From Sapria himalayana (lineage: Eukaryota > Streptophyta > Magnoliopsida > Malpighiales > Rafflesiaceae): 64,000 bases of DNA. The stretch spans positions 1,191,137 to 1,255,136 of the forward strand of contig JAREIK010002991.1 of NCBI GenBank assembly GCA_029783825.1, read 5' to 3'. This document shows, one piece after another, positions 34,875 to 46,699 of this stretch. The first letter of the stretch is position 1. The number at the start of each line of letters is the position of its first letter. Both the position numbers and the translations under genes were made by a program. A model generated the notes under the pieces. It saw only the letters and a program-made list of their open reading frames with translations, did not search any database and was not told the origin of the DNA.

Positions 34875-35322
34875 ACAATGGGACGGGGTGGGGCCAAGGT
34901 GACCCTCCTCGTGTGTCACTTGATTGGGAATTTTGCAATCCCCACCCTGCCCCACGTTAAATGGGGCATGGGATGGGGTAGTGAAGTCCCTGCCTCATTG
35001 CTTTGTTAGGCATGACGAAATGTTTTGCCCACCACCCACGTAGACATGCACTCATGGGCAAAACATTATAATAATATTTTCAAAATAAATAATTTTATTA
35101 AATAAATAATATTTAAATATTAATATTATTTATCAGTTATTAAGGGAGGCGGGCAGGGATCACGATAGGAAATTGTGCTCCCCATACACTCCCAAACCCT
35201 GACACATAGAAAATTATTTTGCCCAATCATCACCCTTCCAACCCATAGGGGTAGAAAATTTTCACCCCATTTGGGTTGGGTATGGGGGGGTGGCTTAGGG
35301 TCGGGGCAAATTATCATTCATA
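34875..35322. mobile_element. Non-autonomous G-rich TIR element (ggggcgggg-type)
   Basis: One end reads catgacaatgggacggggtg. The other ends ggggcaaattatcattcatg-like sequence, whose complement (tgataatttgccccgac) mirrors the first. The interior repeats tggggcatgggatgggg and gggtaggg-type motifs around an AT-rich middle. Plants have abundant elements with such gataatggggcgggg ends. No coding capacity and no certain target duplication. Confidence 0.55.
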
Positions 35323-35719
35323 GTATTTCACAGAGATGGTAGATCAATAAGTTAGTAAAATTCTTAGATGAAACTCTACTTAATTGGTTAGTAAAATTCT
35401 TGTATGCTAAGACCCTACCAACTTATTAGCAAAATATTTCTACTAAGAACACATTATCAATGGCTATAATATTATTATAGAGTCACAACCATACTTATCT
35501 AGGAAAATTTTTAAGGTTGGGACATTATTTCTTTGCCATATTAATCAAATATCTCACTGGTATTTAAGGTCATGACCAATTTGAATGTTATGACTTTATT
35601 TTTATATGACTTAATAGTCTCAAGTTAGAATTATATCTTTTTTTACAAAGTCATAACTTTTGAGTTATATAAAATTACAAAGCCACAACTACTCATGTTG
35701 AAGATATGACAATTATTCA

Positions 35720-36880
35720 AAGCTGACTTTTGGGACTCTAAATATTACAAAGGACATTAATCAAGTATGACTATTTCCAAGGTAGTAACTTATATCCTCA
35801 AAGGAAGGTATAGCTACAATTTGTATACACAATATAAATTTCAGTACCAGGGTATCCTAACATCGTAACTGCAATTTGCATTACACCAGGACTAGTTCCC
35901 AATATTTTGGTCACAACTAACACATGAAATACCATTTGACAATGTCATGGCCTCTACACAATATCGTGAATATATAAAAAAATGAGAAGTGATCTCTACT
36001 CCATGGTCATTTCATAGTGTCGCAATTTTTTATGGACTACAAATGAACAAAGGCCTGAAGTCATGGGCATTTCATAGTGCTGCAACTTTGTGTTACCAAG
36101 AGAGTTGGCCTAAGTCATGGTCATTGTCAGCTCCACAACTTTGTGTTCCAGAAAGATCAAGATGAAGAATAAAGTCATAACCATTTTTTAGAGTTACGAC
36201 CTCAACATTATGAGATGAAGACTATTGTTATGACTTTCTTATAAAACATGCAACTTTCTATTTAAAGTATTACAAAGAACAATAATTGAGTGTGACTCTC
36301 ACCATCAAAGGAAGGCATAGCTGCAATTTGTATGCACAATATAAGTGTCAATACCATGGTATCCTAACGTCGTAGTGGCATCATATTGTACAAGAGAAGA
36401 AAATACTAATGTTGTGGTGACTCATAGTGTCATGGACACTTAACATATATGAAATATAACTTTTGCACTAGGACTAGTTTCCAATATAATGGCCACAACC
36501 AACACATGAAAAACTATTTGACAATGTCATGTCCTCTACACAATACCGTGAATATATAAAAAAAATGAGAAGTGATCTCCACTCCACGACCATTTCATAA
36601 TGTCGCAACCTTTTATGGACTACATATGAACAAAGGCATGAAGTCGTGGGTATTTCATAGTGATTAATTTTGTGTTACTAAGAGATTTGGCCTAAGTCAT
36701 GCTCATTGCCAGTTCCACAACTTTGTGTTCTATAAAGATAAAGATGAAGAATAGAGTCATGAAACTTTTTAGAGTTGTGACCTCAACATAATGAGATGAA
36801 TGCTAATGTTGTGACATTCTTATGAAAGCTGCAACTTTCTATTTAATGTAATGCAAGGTAGTCCGAGTATAAAAGTGAAA
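35720..36880. repeat. 0.58 kb tandem direct duplication
   Basis: The block 35800-36300 repeats at 36308-36880 with a spacing of about 580 bp. Anchors are aaggaaggtatagc (35801) and aaggaaggcatagc (36308), gactagttcccaatat (35890) and gactagtttccaatat (36472), and tgagatgaa (36211 and 36792). The sequence is non-coding, rich in gtcatgac/gtcgcaac phrases, and related to 13380-13760 and probably to 8040-8200. Confidence 0.88.
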
Positions 36881-38369
36881 GAAAATATTCCAAAAAAAGA
36901 TTTTCCATTTTTCTTATTCTCTCTCATGCAAAAAGTAAAGTCATGATAACTACCAAATCTCAGGTACAAAGTTTACACTCCCTATAAGTTTCACAAGCAA
37001 GCAATTGACACATGATTTATGATAATTCCCAGAGTTAGAGATGCAACTCTCAAATCTCTCTCCTATAAATATATATTCAAGAATTTAACCCAACTAGTGT
37101 GAGTCTAAGATTTGTATAATTTGAATTATGTGATATAATTAATTTTATTTAGGAATGAATGAATAATTTAATTGATCTTATTTATGGATATTGACGAATA
37201 GTGATTAAATAGAACTTGAATTACAATTTCAACTATTAGTTAGTTTGTACAAGATTATCATTATAGATAGTGATAGGAAAACTATGAAGCTTACTCATAC
37301 ATATGATAGGAAGGAAATGATAACCCTTCTAGCTGATATGCACAATATAAACCTTTGAGTTTAACTTTAAAATATTGGTATATTAATCATTATGAGTGTG
37401 GTGTTTAAGTAGCCAAAATATGAATACATTTACATGAAAATTCATTATATCCATCTTAAATGAATTACTTATCAATTGGGTTGGATGTTATATAGATTAT
37501 TCTCCCAAGGGGTTCACCTTTAGTATGGACGTCACATCAACATCAATGAGGATGATGATTGACAATCCTTAGGACATGCATGATTTTACTGTGAATCATA
37601 AGGTAGTGATTGCCAATGTAAGCTACTTTTATTCGTATGGTTCATACTAGAAACTTGAGGGAAGCATATATTTATTGTGAGAGTATGATACTTATTAAGT
37701 CAAAAGAATAAATATGTACAAACTATGTTAATTATTGGACTTTATGATAATATATGTTAAAGAATAAGATAGTGTATATTAAGAAATCATCAAGGTTAGT
37801 TGACATAGTTGCCTAAAAGGTATGAGACTATGAATAGTTCTAGAATAAAGATAAATTATTCTTTCAGTAGTGATGTATCAAGGGACAACTAGGAGAAGAT
37901 AATTATTAGGATGAGCTCAATAATGATAACCACCTTAGATGTCATTGAGGTAAGAAATCATTACATAATACCACAATATTTATTCTATGCCTAACATAAT
38001 ATTTGTTGAGCGACGTAATGACATCACTTAGATTTAATGAATAAATCATGAACCTAAAATTATCTAATAATCTAAGTATCCATTTTACTAAAATTAAGTT
38101 ATCTCATTACTATTCAACCAAATTGCTGATACAATCCCTATGAGATCAATTTCTTTATAAAAGTAATTTATACTACTTGTATGACTCATGCACTTGTGGA
38201 TTCTAATTGATGAGATACTATCATTACTGAACTTTTTGGATATTACCCAACTCATAAAATTAGGCATAGTAACAAAGTTTTAAAACACTATTAATGATAA
38301 GAATTAGTTGATTACACCTATTAGAACATGTAAATAAATTTTATGAATAAAAAGTTTTTAGCTAACTTG

Positions 38370-38642
38370 GATGTATGATATGATACATATATTATTTTGT
38401 GTGATAGTAATAGAGCAATATATCTTTCTACTGATTTGATATTTCATAGTATGTTGAAATACATTCATATGTGATATCCTTAGAATATGAGATATATTAG
38501 AGATAAAATTAATATTACTTTGAAAAAGTAAACAAAAACAAATTATTAGTGATTTCTACAAAATCTTTGTCATTAATAAAATTTAATTTTTTTAAACCAT
38601 TTGTTGTTTTGTATCTCCCCATCTAGGATAGACATAGAGATT
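38370..38642 (+). pseudogene. Copia RNase H relic, displaced continuation of the pol at 30.6-32.7 kb
   Basis: A plus-strand frame reads CDSNRAIYLSTDLIFHSMLKYIHM, closely following the copia pattern CDNQSAIHLA.NPVFHSRTKHI, then RYIRDKINITLKK. It is directly followed, after a short AT-rich tail, by the proposed 3' LTR. The part of RNase H before the CDN motif is missing. Confidence 0.8.
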
Positions 38643-39540
38643 TGTTGGATATATTTGAGTTTGTTACATTATATTTGGTTTGATATGTAGTTTGATTTGA
38701 TTTATTTTAATTTAAATAATAATACATAATTATTATTTTTACCTTTCAAGATTTATTATATCCAGTTATAATCAATTTGATATTTTTGATTTTTTTTTGT
38801 TATAGGTAAAGTACCTAGTAAACCAATAACATGAGATAATTTCTTATGTTTGAAAACAAAAAAAAAACTAGAAAACATATTGTCTTTCCATTGATGGGTG
38901 TTGGAGTTACAACACAAAAAAAAAAAAAATAACAAAGTGTGTTTTTGAAGAGTAACATAATAAAATAATTATTTGAACTTTTCAAGTTAAAGAAGAATAT
39001 GATAATTTGGAAAAGAATCCCACAACCTTTTTCTCACTTTTTATCCTCTTCTTATCTCTCTCTTGAGCCACTACATAAGTTGTTCCAAAATGTCAATCAT
39101 GATGTGATTAGTTCGGACAAAAGTTCTCTTCTATCAAAACAGAACCTTCAAAATACAAATATTATTCGAAAAATAACTAACATAAAGAATAATGTATATC
39201 AATATATATAATCTTCACATAAAATCGTTGGTATGTTAAATGATATACACATATTATTTTGTGTGCAAAATTATATAACATATGTTTTGATTCATATAGG
39301 TAGCTGTAATTGGGTTTAGAATTTTATTTTTAGAGTGTTGGATTCAATTCTAAGATTGTATGAGTTTATTGACAATTAAATTCTTGACATACTCCATTAT
39401 ATTTATTTATAATGTGCACTTTCAAAATAAAGAAAATATCTTATTTGGGTATTAATAATTTAAAATGTCTATTGTGTCAAACAAATTTAATACTCAACAA
39501 ATTTATTAATTTCAAAACCACTAATTCCAAGGTTTTCTAT
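38643..39540 (+). mobile_element. 3' LTR of the old Ty1/copia element
   Basis: It starts tgttggatatatttgag directly after the RNase H relic and shares ordered blocks with 28042-29136, including ttgtgt-type block atgttttgattcatatagg near 39280 and ccaaggttttct near 39525 (ccaagatttttc in the 5' LTR). Its right end is only approximate. Confidence 0.6.
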
Positions 39541-40380
39541 TTCCCCCATCATATAAGTTATTATTGCAATTTTGTTATAGTACCAATATATTTTTTGTAA
39601 CATAACACCAAAGTTCATTTGGTGATTGAATACATATAATAGGAATTGCATACGTGTTGATAGTTCTTGATGATTTTCCTCCCTAACTTGCTCCAGGGCT
39701 AAGTCATTGGGAAAAGCATCCAATGAACTATCACTTGAGTTGTATATATTATCAATAGTCATTTCTAATCCACTTTTGGGATTGTGTTTAATTTTCTATA
39801 CAATTTTATTATACTTTTCTCTTTTCTCAATTGAAAAGTATAATTAGAAATACTTGAATCACTAATTACCCCATTAAAGTTTTTTTTTTTGATTTGCTTG
39901 TTATGATCACACTTCTTTTGTTTTGATTCAATCTGAGCCATAATATCACATATTTCACATTTCTCTAAATATTTAATCAAGATTTTGGTAAATTTACTGA
40001 AATCTTTTCTCAACATATCATCCTTTTGATTTCTATTGCCATTATTTTGATCAAAATTTTTATTCATTTTGAAATTGTGTTTATCCTTTCAAATTCTAAA
40101 ATTGAGTCACTAGGATTAATTTCAGAATTTAAAATATACCTGTTTTAGCTTGAATTATATAATCCAATATTTGAAAATCCTGAACTCAATTTTTTGAAAC
40201 TCCATTATAATATTATGCATTAATAAATGTGGTTTTCAAGCATTTATACCTTTGGGATTTTGTATTTGGAATATGCATTGAATAATCTGTAAAGGAATCC
40301 TGATGTTGGGAATTTTTTGATTCCGAAGCTTTTATTTTTTGTAGATCCATAATCTGATTTTTAGAAAATCAGATTTATAC
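39487..40380 (-). pseudogene. Unrecognised coding-like region (three adjacent frames, minus strand)
   Basis: Read downward from 40350, three fragments follow in order: a frame with DLQKIKASESKNSQHQD and NTKSQRYKCLKTT; a frame of about 100 aa at 40067-39765 rich in Lys, Asn and Asp (KILIKYLEKCEICDIM); and a frame at 39762-39487 with NSSDSSLDAF and LALEQVREENHQEL. The last two are separated by only a few bases and are probably one broken frame. The acidic/basic composition resembles gag- or capsid-like regions of retroelements or endogenous pararetroviruses, but I cannot assign a family. The end overlaps the copia 3' LTR border. Confidence 0.35.
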
Positions 40381-40739
40381 ACATGAAGTTGTTGTCCTAT
40401 ATGCACCATCAATCCATACACCTAAAACCATCTATAAGCCGCCATACACCAGCCTTTATCCTGACACTAGATGCTCGATGCAAACTGCCAAACACCAAAT
40501 TCCAATTGCCAACCTGATGAATGTTGCCAAGAGACCACCTTCTGAGAATATGCATTCATTGACCGACAAAGTACGATAGTTGGAGGAGCTTATTGCCGGA
40601 ACTAGAATTTCATGCCACAAGAGCTGCAAGCCACTTGAACTACACACCTTTTGAGATGAGATGCATGCCACATGCATATAAATGTGCTTCATGTTGTAAC
40701 TTTGTTACTCAACCTTGTTTAATTAGTTAGGCAATATCA

Positions 40740-41480
40740 CAAAATGATGGTTAATGAGGTTGTCCCATTAATTGAGATCAACAAGTACATGAATTATACA
40801 AATAATATATCAAACTTGTCTAAATATCAATCTTATATGAATTATTTCATAAATTAAGCTATCCAATAAAAGAATTTATTTTCAATAGAAGATAAAATGA
40901 GATTGTAATCAATATTAGGTATAGGATCTAATTACCTAAATTATGTGCTACATTTAATTTCTTCGATATATCTTATATTGGACATAGAATGAATATCGGG
41001 TATTATGGAAATATTTCATTTCCCAATTGGTATACATGGTATTTATCACCATTGAGCTCTTCTTAATTATGGTCCTCTCATTATTATCCCTTGAAAACAT
41101 CATTATCAAGACAAAATTTCATCTCTGCACAATGTTCATTCACAATCTCATATCTTTTAGAAAACTTTGTCAATTTCCTCGATAATTATTTTAGACACAC
41201 ACTCTTATTTACTAGTCTTTATTGTCTTGAAGACTAATTATTGACATGATTTGTAAGTATTTGTATTTTTAGCTTAAAAAGTATCATACTTGTACAATTA
41301 ACATATTTTTTTCTTCAAGTTTTACCAGTGAAAACCATATAATTAAAAAAACTCACAAGGTTTATTACTTCCTTATGCGTCACTACGCACTCATGCATTA
41401 CTTGATGAATAATTAATGACTTAGACTTAGACTACCAATCCATATAAAGTCACTTTGGATACTTGGTTAAAAACAACAAG
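40740..41480. repeat. AT-rich LTR-like dispersed repeat, another copy
   Basis: It shares, in the same order as 11040-12000, the motifs ctaaatatcaatcttatatgaatta, gactaattattgacatgattt, agtatcatacttgtacaattaac and aaccatataattaa. It is probably LTR sequence of the gypsy-type elements. Confidence 0.5.
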
Positions 41481-41639
41481 TTATCATTATTTATTTTTCT
41501 AACTCAAAAGTTGTAGCATTATGAAAATGACATAACTCAAGACCGTGACTTGAGACTATCAAGTCATGAAAAAATAAATTCACATCACTATAAAATTAGC
41601 CATGATATTGAGCACTTATGGGGTACTTGGTTGCTATGT

Positions 41640-42240
41640 TGAATAAATAATACTAGAGCCATTAAAATTTTACGAGCTAGGTCTAATAAATAGTGGGCCC
41701 CACTCAACCTCGATCTCTAGGTGGCCTTTATGAGTGTTAACTGATTTCTCAGTCCTCTCCATCTAGCACTCATGTTATCCATTTTTCCCACCAAGGTGCA
41801 CAATTTTATACATGAGTTATGACTTAATTTCTAGCTCTCGTGTTATGTCCCCTATAATTTGAACTTGTAACCTTTTATCTATAGTTCAAAATCACAATAC
41901 CAGAATAGCAATTGAGTCTTATATGTATCAAATAATGGACCTGACTCAACCTAAATCCATAGGCAACCCCCTCTGACTGTTAACCAGTTGCCCAGCCCCT
42001 TTCCCCAAGCATACTTATATTGTCTACTTTTCCCATTAGGATGGATAGATTTACATTTAGGTTAGGACTTATTTTCATACCTTCCATGTCGTATCCCCTA
42101 GGATTTGAACTTGTGATATCTTATTTATAGTTTTAAATCCTAACACCAGAATACTAGTTGACCTATGAAATTATCCATGATCATGAGCACCAAAAGGGTA
42201 CTCAGCTACTATGATGAAGAATTAATATTAGAACTATTAA
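41640..42240 (-). repeat. Tandemly duplicated, tRNA-derived SINE-like unit
   Basis: Two head-to-tail copies of about 260 bp share motifs such as gggccccactcaacctcgat / ggacctgactcaacctaaat, gttaactgatt / gttaaccagtt, and gtcccctataatttgaacttg / atcccctaggatttgaacttg. On the minus strand this last motif reads caagttcaaatcc, close to the RNA polymerase III B box of tRNAs, and an A-box-like actagtattctgg precedes it. This suggests a tRNA-derived SINE read on the minus strand. The identification is tentative and no poly(A) tail was found. Confidence 0.4.
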
Positions 42241-42939
42241 AATTTTATAAGTTAGTTATAACTAGTACTTAATAATATCATAGCTATTAAGAAAGTATCA
42301 CACAATAAAAATATTATACTAATGATAGAGTAAAGTCATGACATATAATATTTTTTCACGACTATTTAGATCAACTTTTAGCCAAAAATATACGTCAAAA
42401 TTATAAAAAACTTATAGACTTGCCTTTGCCTCATTTTCTAAACACTTCCAAAAACTCATCAATCTCATAATTATTAATCAAAATTTTTTAAAATACCAAC
42501 AATTATGAAATCAATATAAATCAACCCCATTTACATGCATAAACACTCTGTTCAACCCTCAAAACATGCCAGAATATTTGGTAAATTATATACCAAACAA
42601 GCTCTCAAATTAAATTGGTTGCTCATCCCAAAGCAATACTTATCCTACTAAAAAAATAAATAAAAAGAAACATAGTATTCCAAATTTCATTTCTATTCCA
42701 TACAATGGATACATCTTCATAACACGAAAAATAAAAACAACTATGCTACAAGTCACAACACTTATTGAGATAATCGATATGATTTATTTTTAGGATCATA
42801 CTTTTTAAAAGGAAAATCTATAGATGCTTGATAAAGGAATGAAAGGAATGGATGGCCCTATTAGAATCTTCTTTCAATATCGGTAACCCATCCAATATCT
42901 TCGCTAATATGCTATGATAGAGCTTTCAGTCTTTGTCTC

Positions 42940-44336
42940 ATATAATTTAGTCTAACTTCAAAGCTTGCCATTGCATAATAATTTTTTTTAGTTGGCACTT
43001 TTCATCAATCCATAAGTACTCCTTGAATATGATTCCCTTCTCATTTGTGATATCTCTTTCCTCCATTATTCTTTTTGATTCATCCATATCAATTTGATAT
43101 GAAACTCCAAAAGATTTAGTGATTCTCATCAATCCATATATGCATTCCATTCCTTTTTCCAAGAGTTTATAAATTTGTTCTTTAATTTTTTTAACCTTTA
43201 TAACTACTCTAGTGCATAGGGAATGAATTTTCATTTTTTTAGCTCTTTCTTAGTTTGCTAAATAATTGATTACATATTTTTTAATTTATGTAAAATATTC
43301 ATAACATACCACTATGTATAGCTAGGAAATGTTCAATATGGCCTTGTTCATCTTTTTGTATGCCTCACTTTTTTTTATCTCGTGTATGTCACTTACAGTG
43401 AAGGATGCATCTTCTTCTCAAATCTCCACCAATACTTTCCCTTCTAGCATTGGCTTCTTCTCTTTTTTATCTCTTTCAAGTTTTCTTTTCATGATCAAAA
43501 ATGTTAGGGAGGATACCATCGGAGACATTATATTCACATATTCATCTATTAGAACTACCTTGGGCAATCATAATAAAGTAATAAAAGAATGATTAATTAT
43601 TTGGCCAAAAAAATTTTTTTGGTGAGATCTGAGAATTGACTTATCCAAAATATTTCTCATATCAAATTAATACCCAGCAAGAATGACATATATCAATATC
43701 ACTCTCTCCAGAATAATAGTAGAAAGGAGAGTGTGTAACAAAAATGAGCATATGAAATACAACCTCTGTGAGTTCCCACCTCATTAAATATGTATATGTA
43801 CTCTTCGATGCCACACTCCGTGTGCCTTTTCCATTCGTCATTAGGTTAGGGATAGCTAGAAAATCTGTCTCTATAAAGAGATTTAAAATCCATAATATCT
43901 TTAACTCCAATTAATCCTATCAATTCAATCCCAAATATCTTCCACATAGCACATATTTTTTTACTTTTCCTCTAAGTTCACATAAAATTCGTTTATAATA
44001 ATAGTATTTTTCAATTCTCTATGTGTACAAAACATCATTCAATTTTACTTCTTAATAATATCACCAAAAGGAAGAATGAACTTGTTGAATCCCCTCTCTC
44101 TAATTAACCTATTTTTGCAAAGCATGAGATCCATCCATTTATGCCTAACTTCTATAATAAAAGTCACCTTGGGTGCCACAACTTTAGGCAACATCTTTGT
44201 GAGACTAGATCTCTGCTTCTTTCATTTATCCTTATGGTTCACCTCCATGACATTGTTATTTAAAGATCTCATTCTTTTCATCATCGAATCAACAAGTAAT
44301 GAGGGTTTTTGGTGGATCATTATGGTTTTTCGATGA
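42940..44336 (-). pseudogene. Decayed 'putative plant transposon protein' frame of a gypsy-type element
   Basis: From 44336 down, the minus strand gives KWMDLMLCKNRL and RGFNKFILPFGDII, then near 43740 LLSTIILERVILIYVILAGY and FDMRNILDKSILRS. The order and pattern match the plant mobile-element domain often called putative plant transposon protein (W..L..P..S.V...RA.L.Y.I..G..I.V...I..SI). Further frames at 43234-42947 (KGMECIYGLMRITKSFGV) would be its C-terminal part. Several shifts and stops are present. The hallmark tat ggttgcctcccaagtagtg lies 0.5 kb to the right, consistent with an extra frame located after pol in Tat-type elements. Confidence 0.5.
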
Positions 44337-44864
44337 AGGTTAGGGTTTTATTATAGAACACGTTTGGGTGATATATATTTATAGTCAAGACCTAATAATT
44401 GAAATTCATGACTCTTCGATTTTATATTTTTTGTAAATGAATATTTATAAATTTGGAGCAAAAAAATACCATCAGATTCATTGTATTACACCAGAGTCAT
44501 GGTTTTTCCACATAGCTTATTTATTACTTTTCTATTTATAACACATGAGTTAAGACTTTAAAAAATCGTCACGATCTTATCATTCATTTTCTATGATATA
44601 TTTTCTTTTTGTAGCACTAAAGTTACAACTTTGAAAAACTATCATAATTTTGTTATGGGGCTTCTAATGAGTTATTTCTTTCTATAACAACAAAGTTAGA
44701 GCCTTAGATATCTGAAATTTCACACGGCTTTGGGAAAAAGAATTTTTGAATAGTTGGTGGTTTGAATCTTCTATTCTTTTATATGTGGTAGGGAGTGTTA
44801 GTATAGCTATGTACATATAATTTTATTCTCACGACATTAAAATTCATCACACAAAACAAAAAAT

Positions 44865-44900
44865 AATTAGGTTGCCTCCCAAGTAGTGCTATGTTTAATA
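44865..44900 (-). other. Tat/Athila-type conserved post-pol motif
   Basis: ggttgcctcccaagtagtgct is, on the minus strand, the agcgcttgggaggcaacc-type motif typical of Tat/Athila gypsy elements between pol and the following region. A weaker copy lies at 9990. Confidence 0.55.
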
Positions 44901-45239
44901 TTCATAACTTGATCTTTAAAGTTTCTTCTCATCTATCAAAAATCTTTACAATCCCAACAATCTTTTAAATATATTATCCTACTTCATTCTTTCTTATTAT
45001 TTCAATATGATTGTAGATTATGAATGAATAATTATTTTTATTTCTTCATTCATATAGTTAAGTTCTTCACGTCTCTCCATCATACCCTTCATTTTGATTG
45101 TTAGATGAATGGTATGATGATATAAATTTTTTATTTGTCCCCTTGGCATGCTGGGTGGTATCAACCTTGAACTATTAATCAAGGAGACTCTCCTTGTAAT
45201 TATGTATTTTCTATTCTGCCACCAAAATAATACTTATTG

Positions 45240-45785
45240 TGTTCACGTGTATTCCACATTTTACTCATTTTTGGTAAAACATCAACTTGCCTTGATGATT
45301 ACTTTGAGCGTGCATTTATATTCTCATACCTTAATAGTTCTTATAGATGTAAAATAATCTAGTAATAATTATGTTCGATCTTTTAGCTTCATGAGCAACA
45401 TACTCATATTAATTAATATACGTCTCCCTATCGATTTAACTTATGGAAGTGATACAAGAGGCAATGATCACATGACGACTATCACCACCTTATAAAACAC
45501 AACTTGTATATATCTTATGACTTACCTATTATTATCCATCATAATCAACATATGACTCACATACTATGGTGAAACCTATGATTAGATGTTTTACATAATC
45601 TACATATCATTTGAAGAATAGTTCTTCTAGAATATGCACAATAGAATGCTCATAATTCTTTATGTGCTTACAATTTCATGAGCATCATATTCACATCAAT
45701 CAAACTTACATAGATTTAAGATTTTCACACATAGATTAATATCATGACGAAAAAATATTAGGACTATCACTCCCTTTAATGCCAA
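45240..45785. repeat. AT-rich LTR-like dispersed repeat, copy with uninterrupted target site
   Basis: This copy parallels 290-690 plus 1728 onward. It contains atgagcatcatattc at about 45678-45692 with no insertion, which is the empty site for the TIR element at 690-1719. Confidence 0.55.
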
Positions 45786-45844
45786 TCTCGTGAATGTGTG
45801 TATGTGTCTATGTATATATGTTATGCATAAAAACTTATGCATTC

Positions 45845-45862
45845 ATACACACACACACACAC

Positions 45863-45896
<34 letters not shown>

Positions 45897-46100
45897 GTGT
45901 GTGTGTGTGAGTATTACCTATATAATATATGTGACAACACACACACACACACACATATTGTGTAAAAACACATACACATATAATTGTATCTTAAAAAATC
46001 ATGCATGCATATGTATATGCATATGTAATTGCATATATACATATAAAGATATAGATATGCACACACACACACACACGCGCGCACACGCACACGCACACAA
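45845..46100. repeat. Dense (AC)n/(AT)n/(GT)n simple-repeat cluster
   Basis: Successive runs of acacac, atatat, gtgtgt and again acacac (one with acgcgcgcac) fill 250 bp. The runs AC at 45848 and GT at 45896 are inverted around an (AT)n centre and could form a long hairpin. Open frames over it are artefacts. Confidence 0.9.
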
Positions 46101-46109
46101 CTTATGCAT

Positions 46110-46330
46110 GCACAATGCATGGGTCTCCAATGGGCCAACCAGCCGGCTTGGCCCAAAGAAATGAGGCCTTAAGCTATTTGGCCTTAAGAAATGAGGCCTT
46201 GCCCACCCTCTCTCACCATCTCTTCTCCCTTTTCCAATGGTCAACCTTCTCTCCATCTCCCTTTTCCCTTCTCAAAAGTCAATGTGATAGTTGGAACCTT
46301 TCCCAATCCCACCTCATTTTTTTTTCTTTC
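46110..46330. other. GC-richer segment, unassigned
   Basis: A 200-bp island of mixed composition (gccggcttggcccaaag, a repeated aatgaggcctt, then pyrimidine-rich ctctctccatctccc) follows the simple repeats. The repeated gaaatgaggccttaagc / gaaatgaggccttgccc is a short direct repeat. It may be an element end. Confidence 0.35.
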
Positions 46331-46699
46331 AATTCTTTTAGTTTCTCTACAATTTTACATAATTAGTTTACTATTTTTCATCTAGTTAGTTTCTTAATTC
46401 CTCATTTTGTTTCATAGATTCTCTCAAATTCCATAGTTTTTTTCTCACATCATTCAATACTTCATTGTCTTCCTTTATTTTTGATATTACATGATATTAT
46501 TGGTACTGAAAATTAAACATTGGTGATTTTAATAGTTTAGATTTTAAAGAACTTTGTCTTTAGTGTTCGATCCTCCATAAGGGTAACAATTCTCCACATC
46601 AACTTTTCTTTATTTGCTACAATTTATTTTGATTTATTATTTTATTCTTTAGTATAATTTTTAATAAATAAGTTTTATATGAACAGTGCATGTGCATCT

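Larger units (their letters stand above)
32660..38340. other. Composite insertion splitting the copia element
   Basis: The copia coding relic stops near 32660 after the RT/RNase H connection and resumes with RNase H at about 38370 in the same orientation. The 5.7 kb between holds unrelated sequence: a possible exon at 33570, simple repeats, a G-rich element at 34875 and the duplicated block at 35720-36880. The stretch 36900-38340 shares LTR-like phrases with 40740-41400 in inverted orientation (for example cacaagtgcatgagtcatac on the minus strand near 38200). No single insertion with clean ends was identified. Confidence 0.55.

Noticed and set aside
45790..46256. Open frames rich in His/Thr/Cys/Val
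   Set aside because: They are translations of AC/GT microsatellites.
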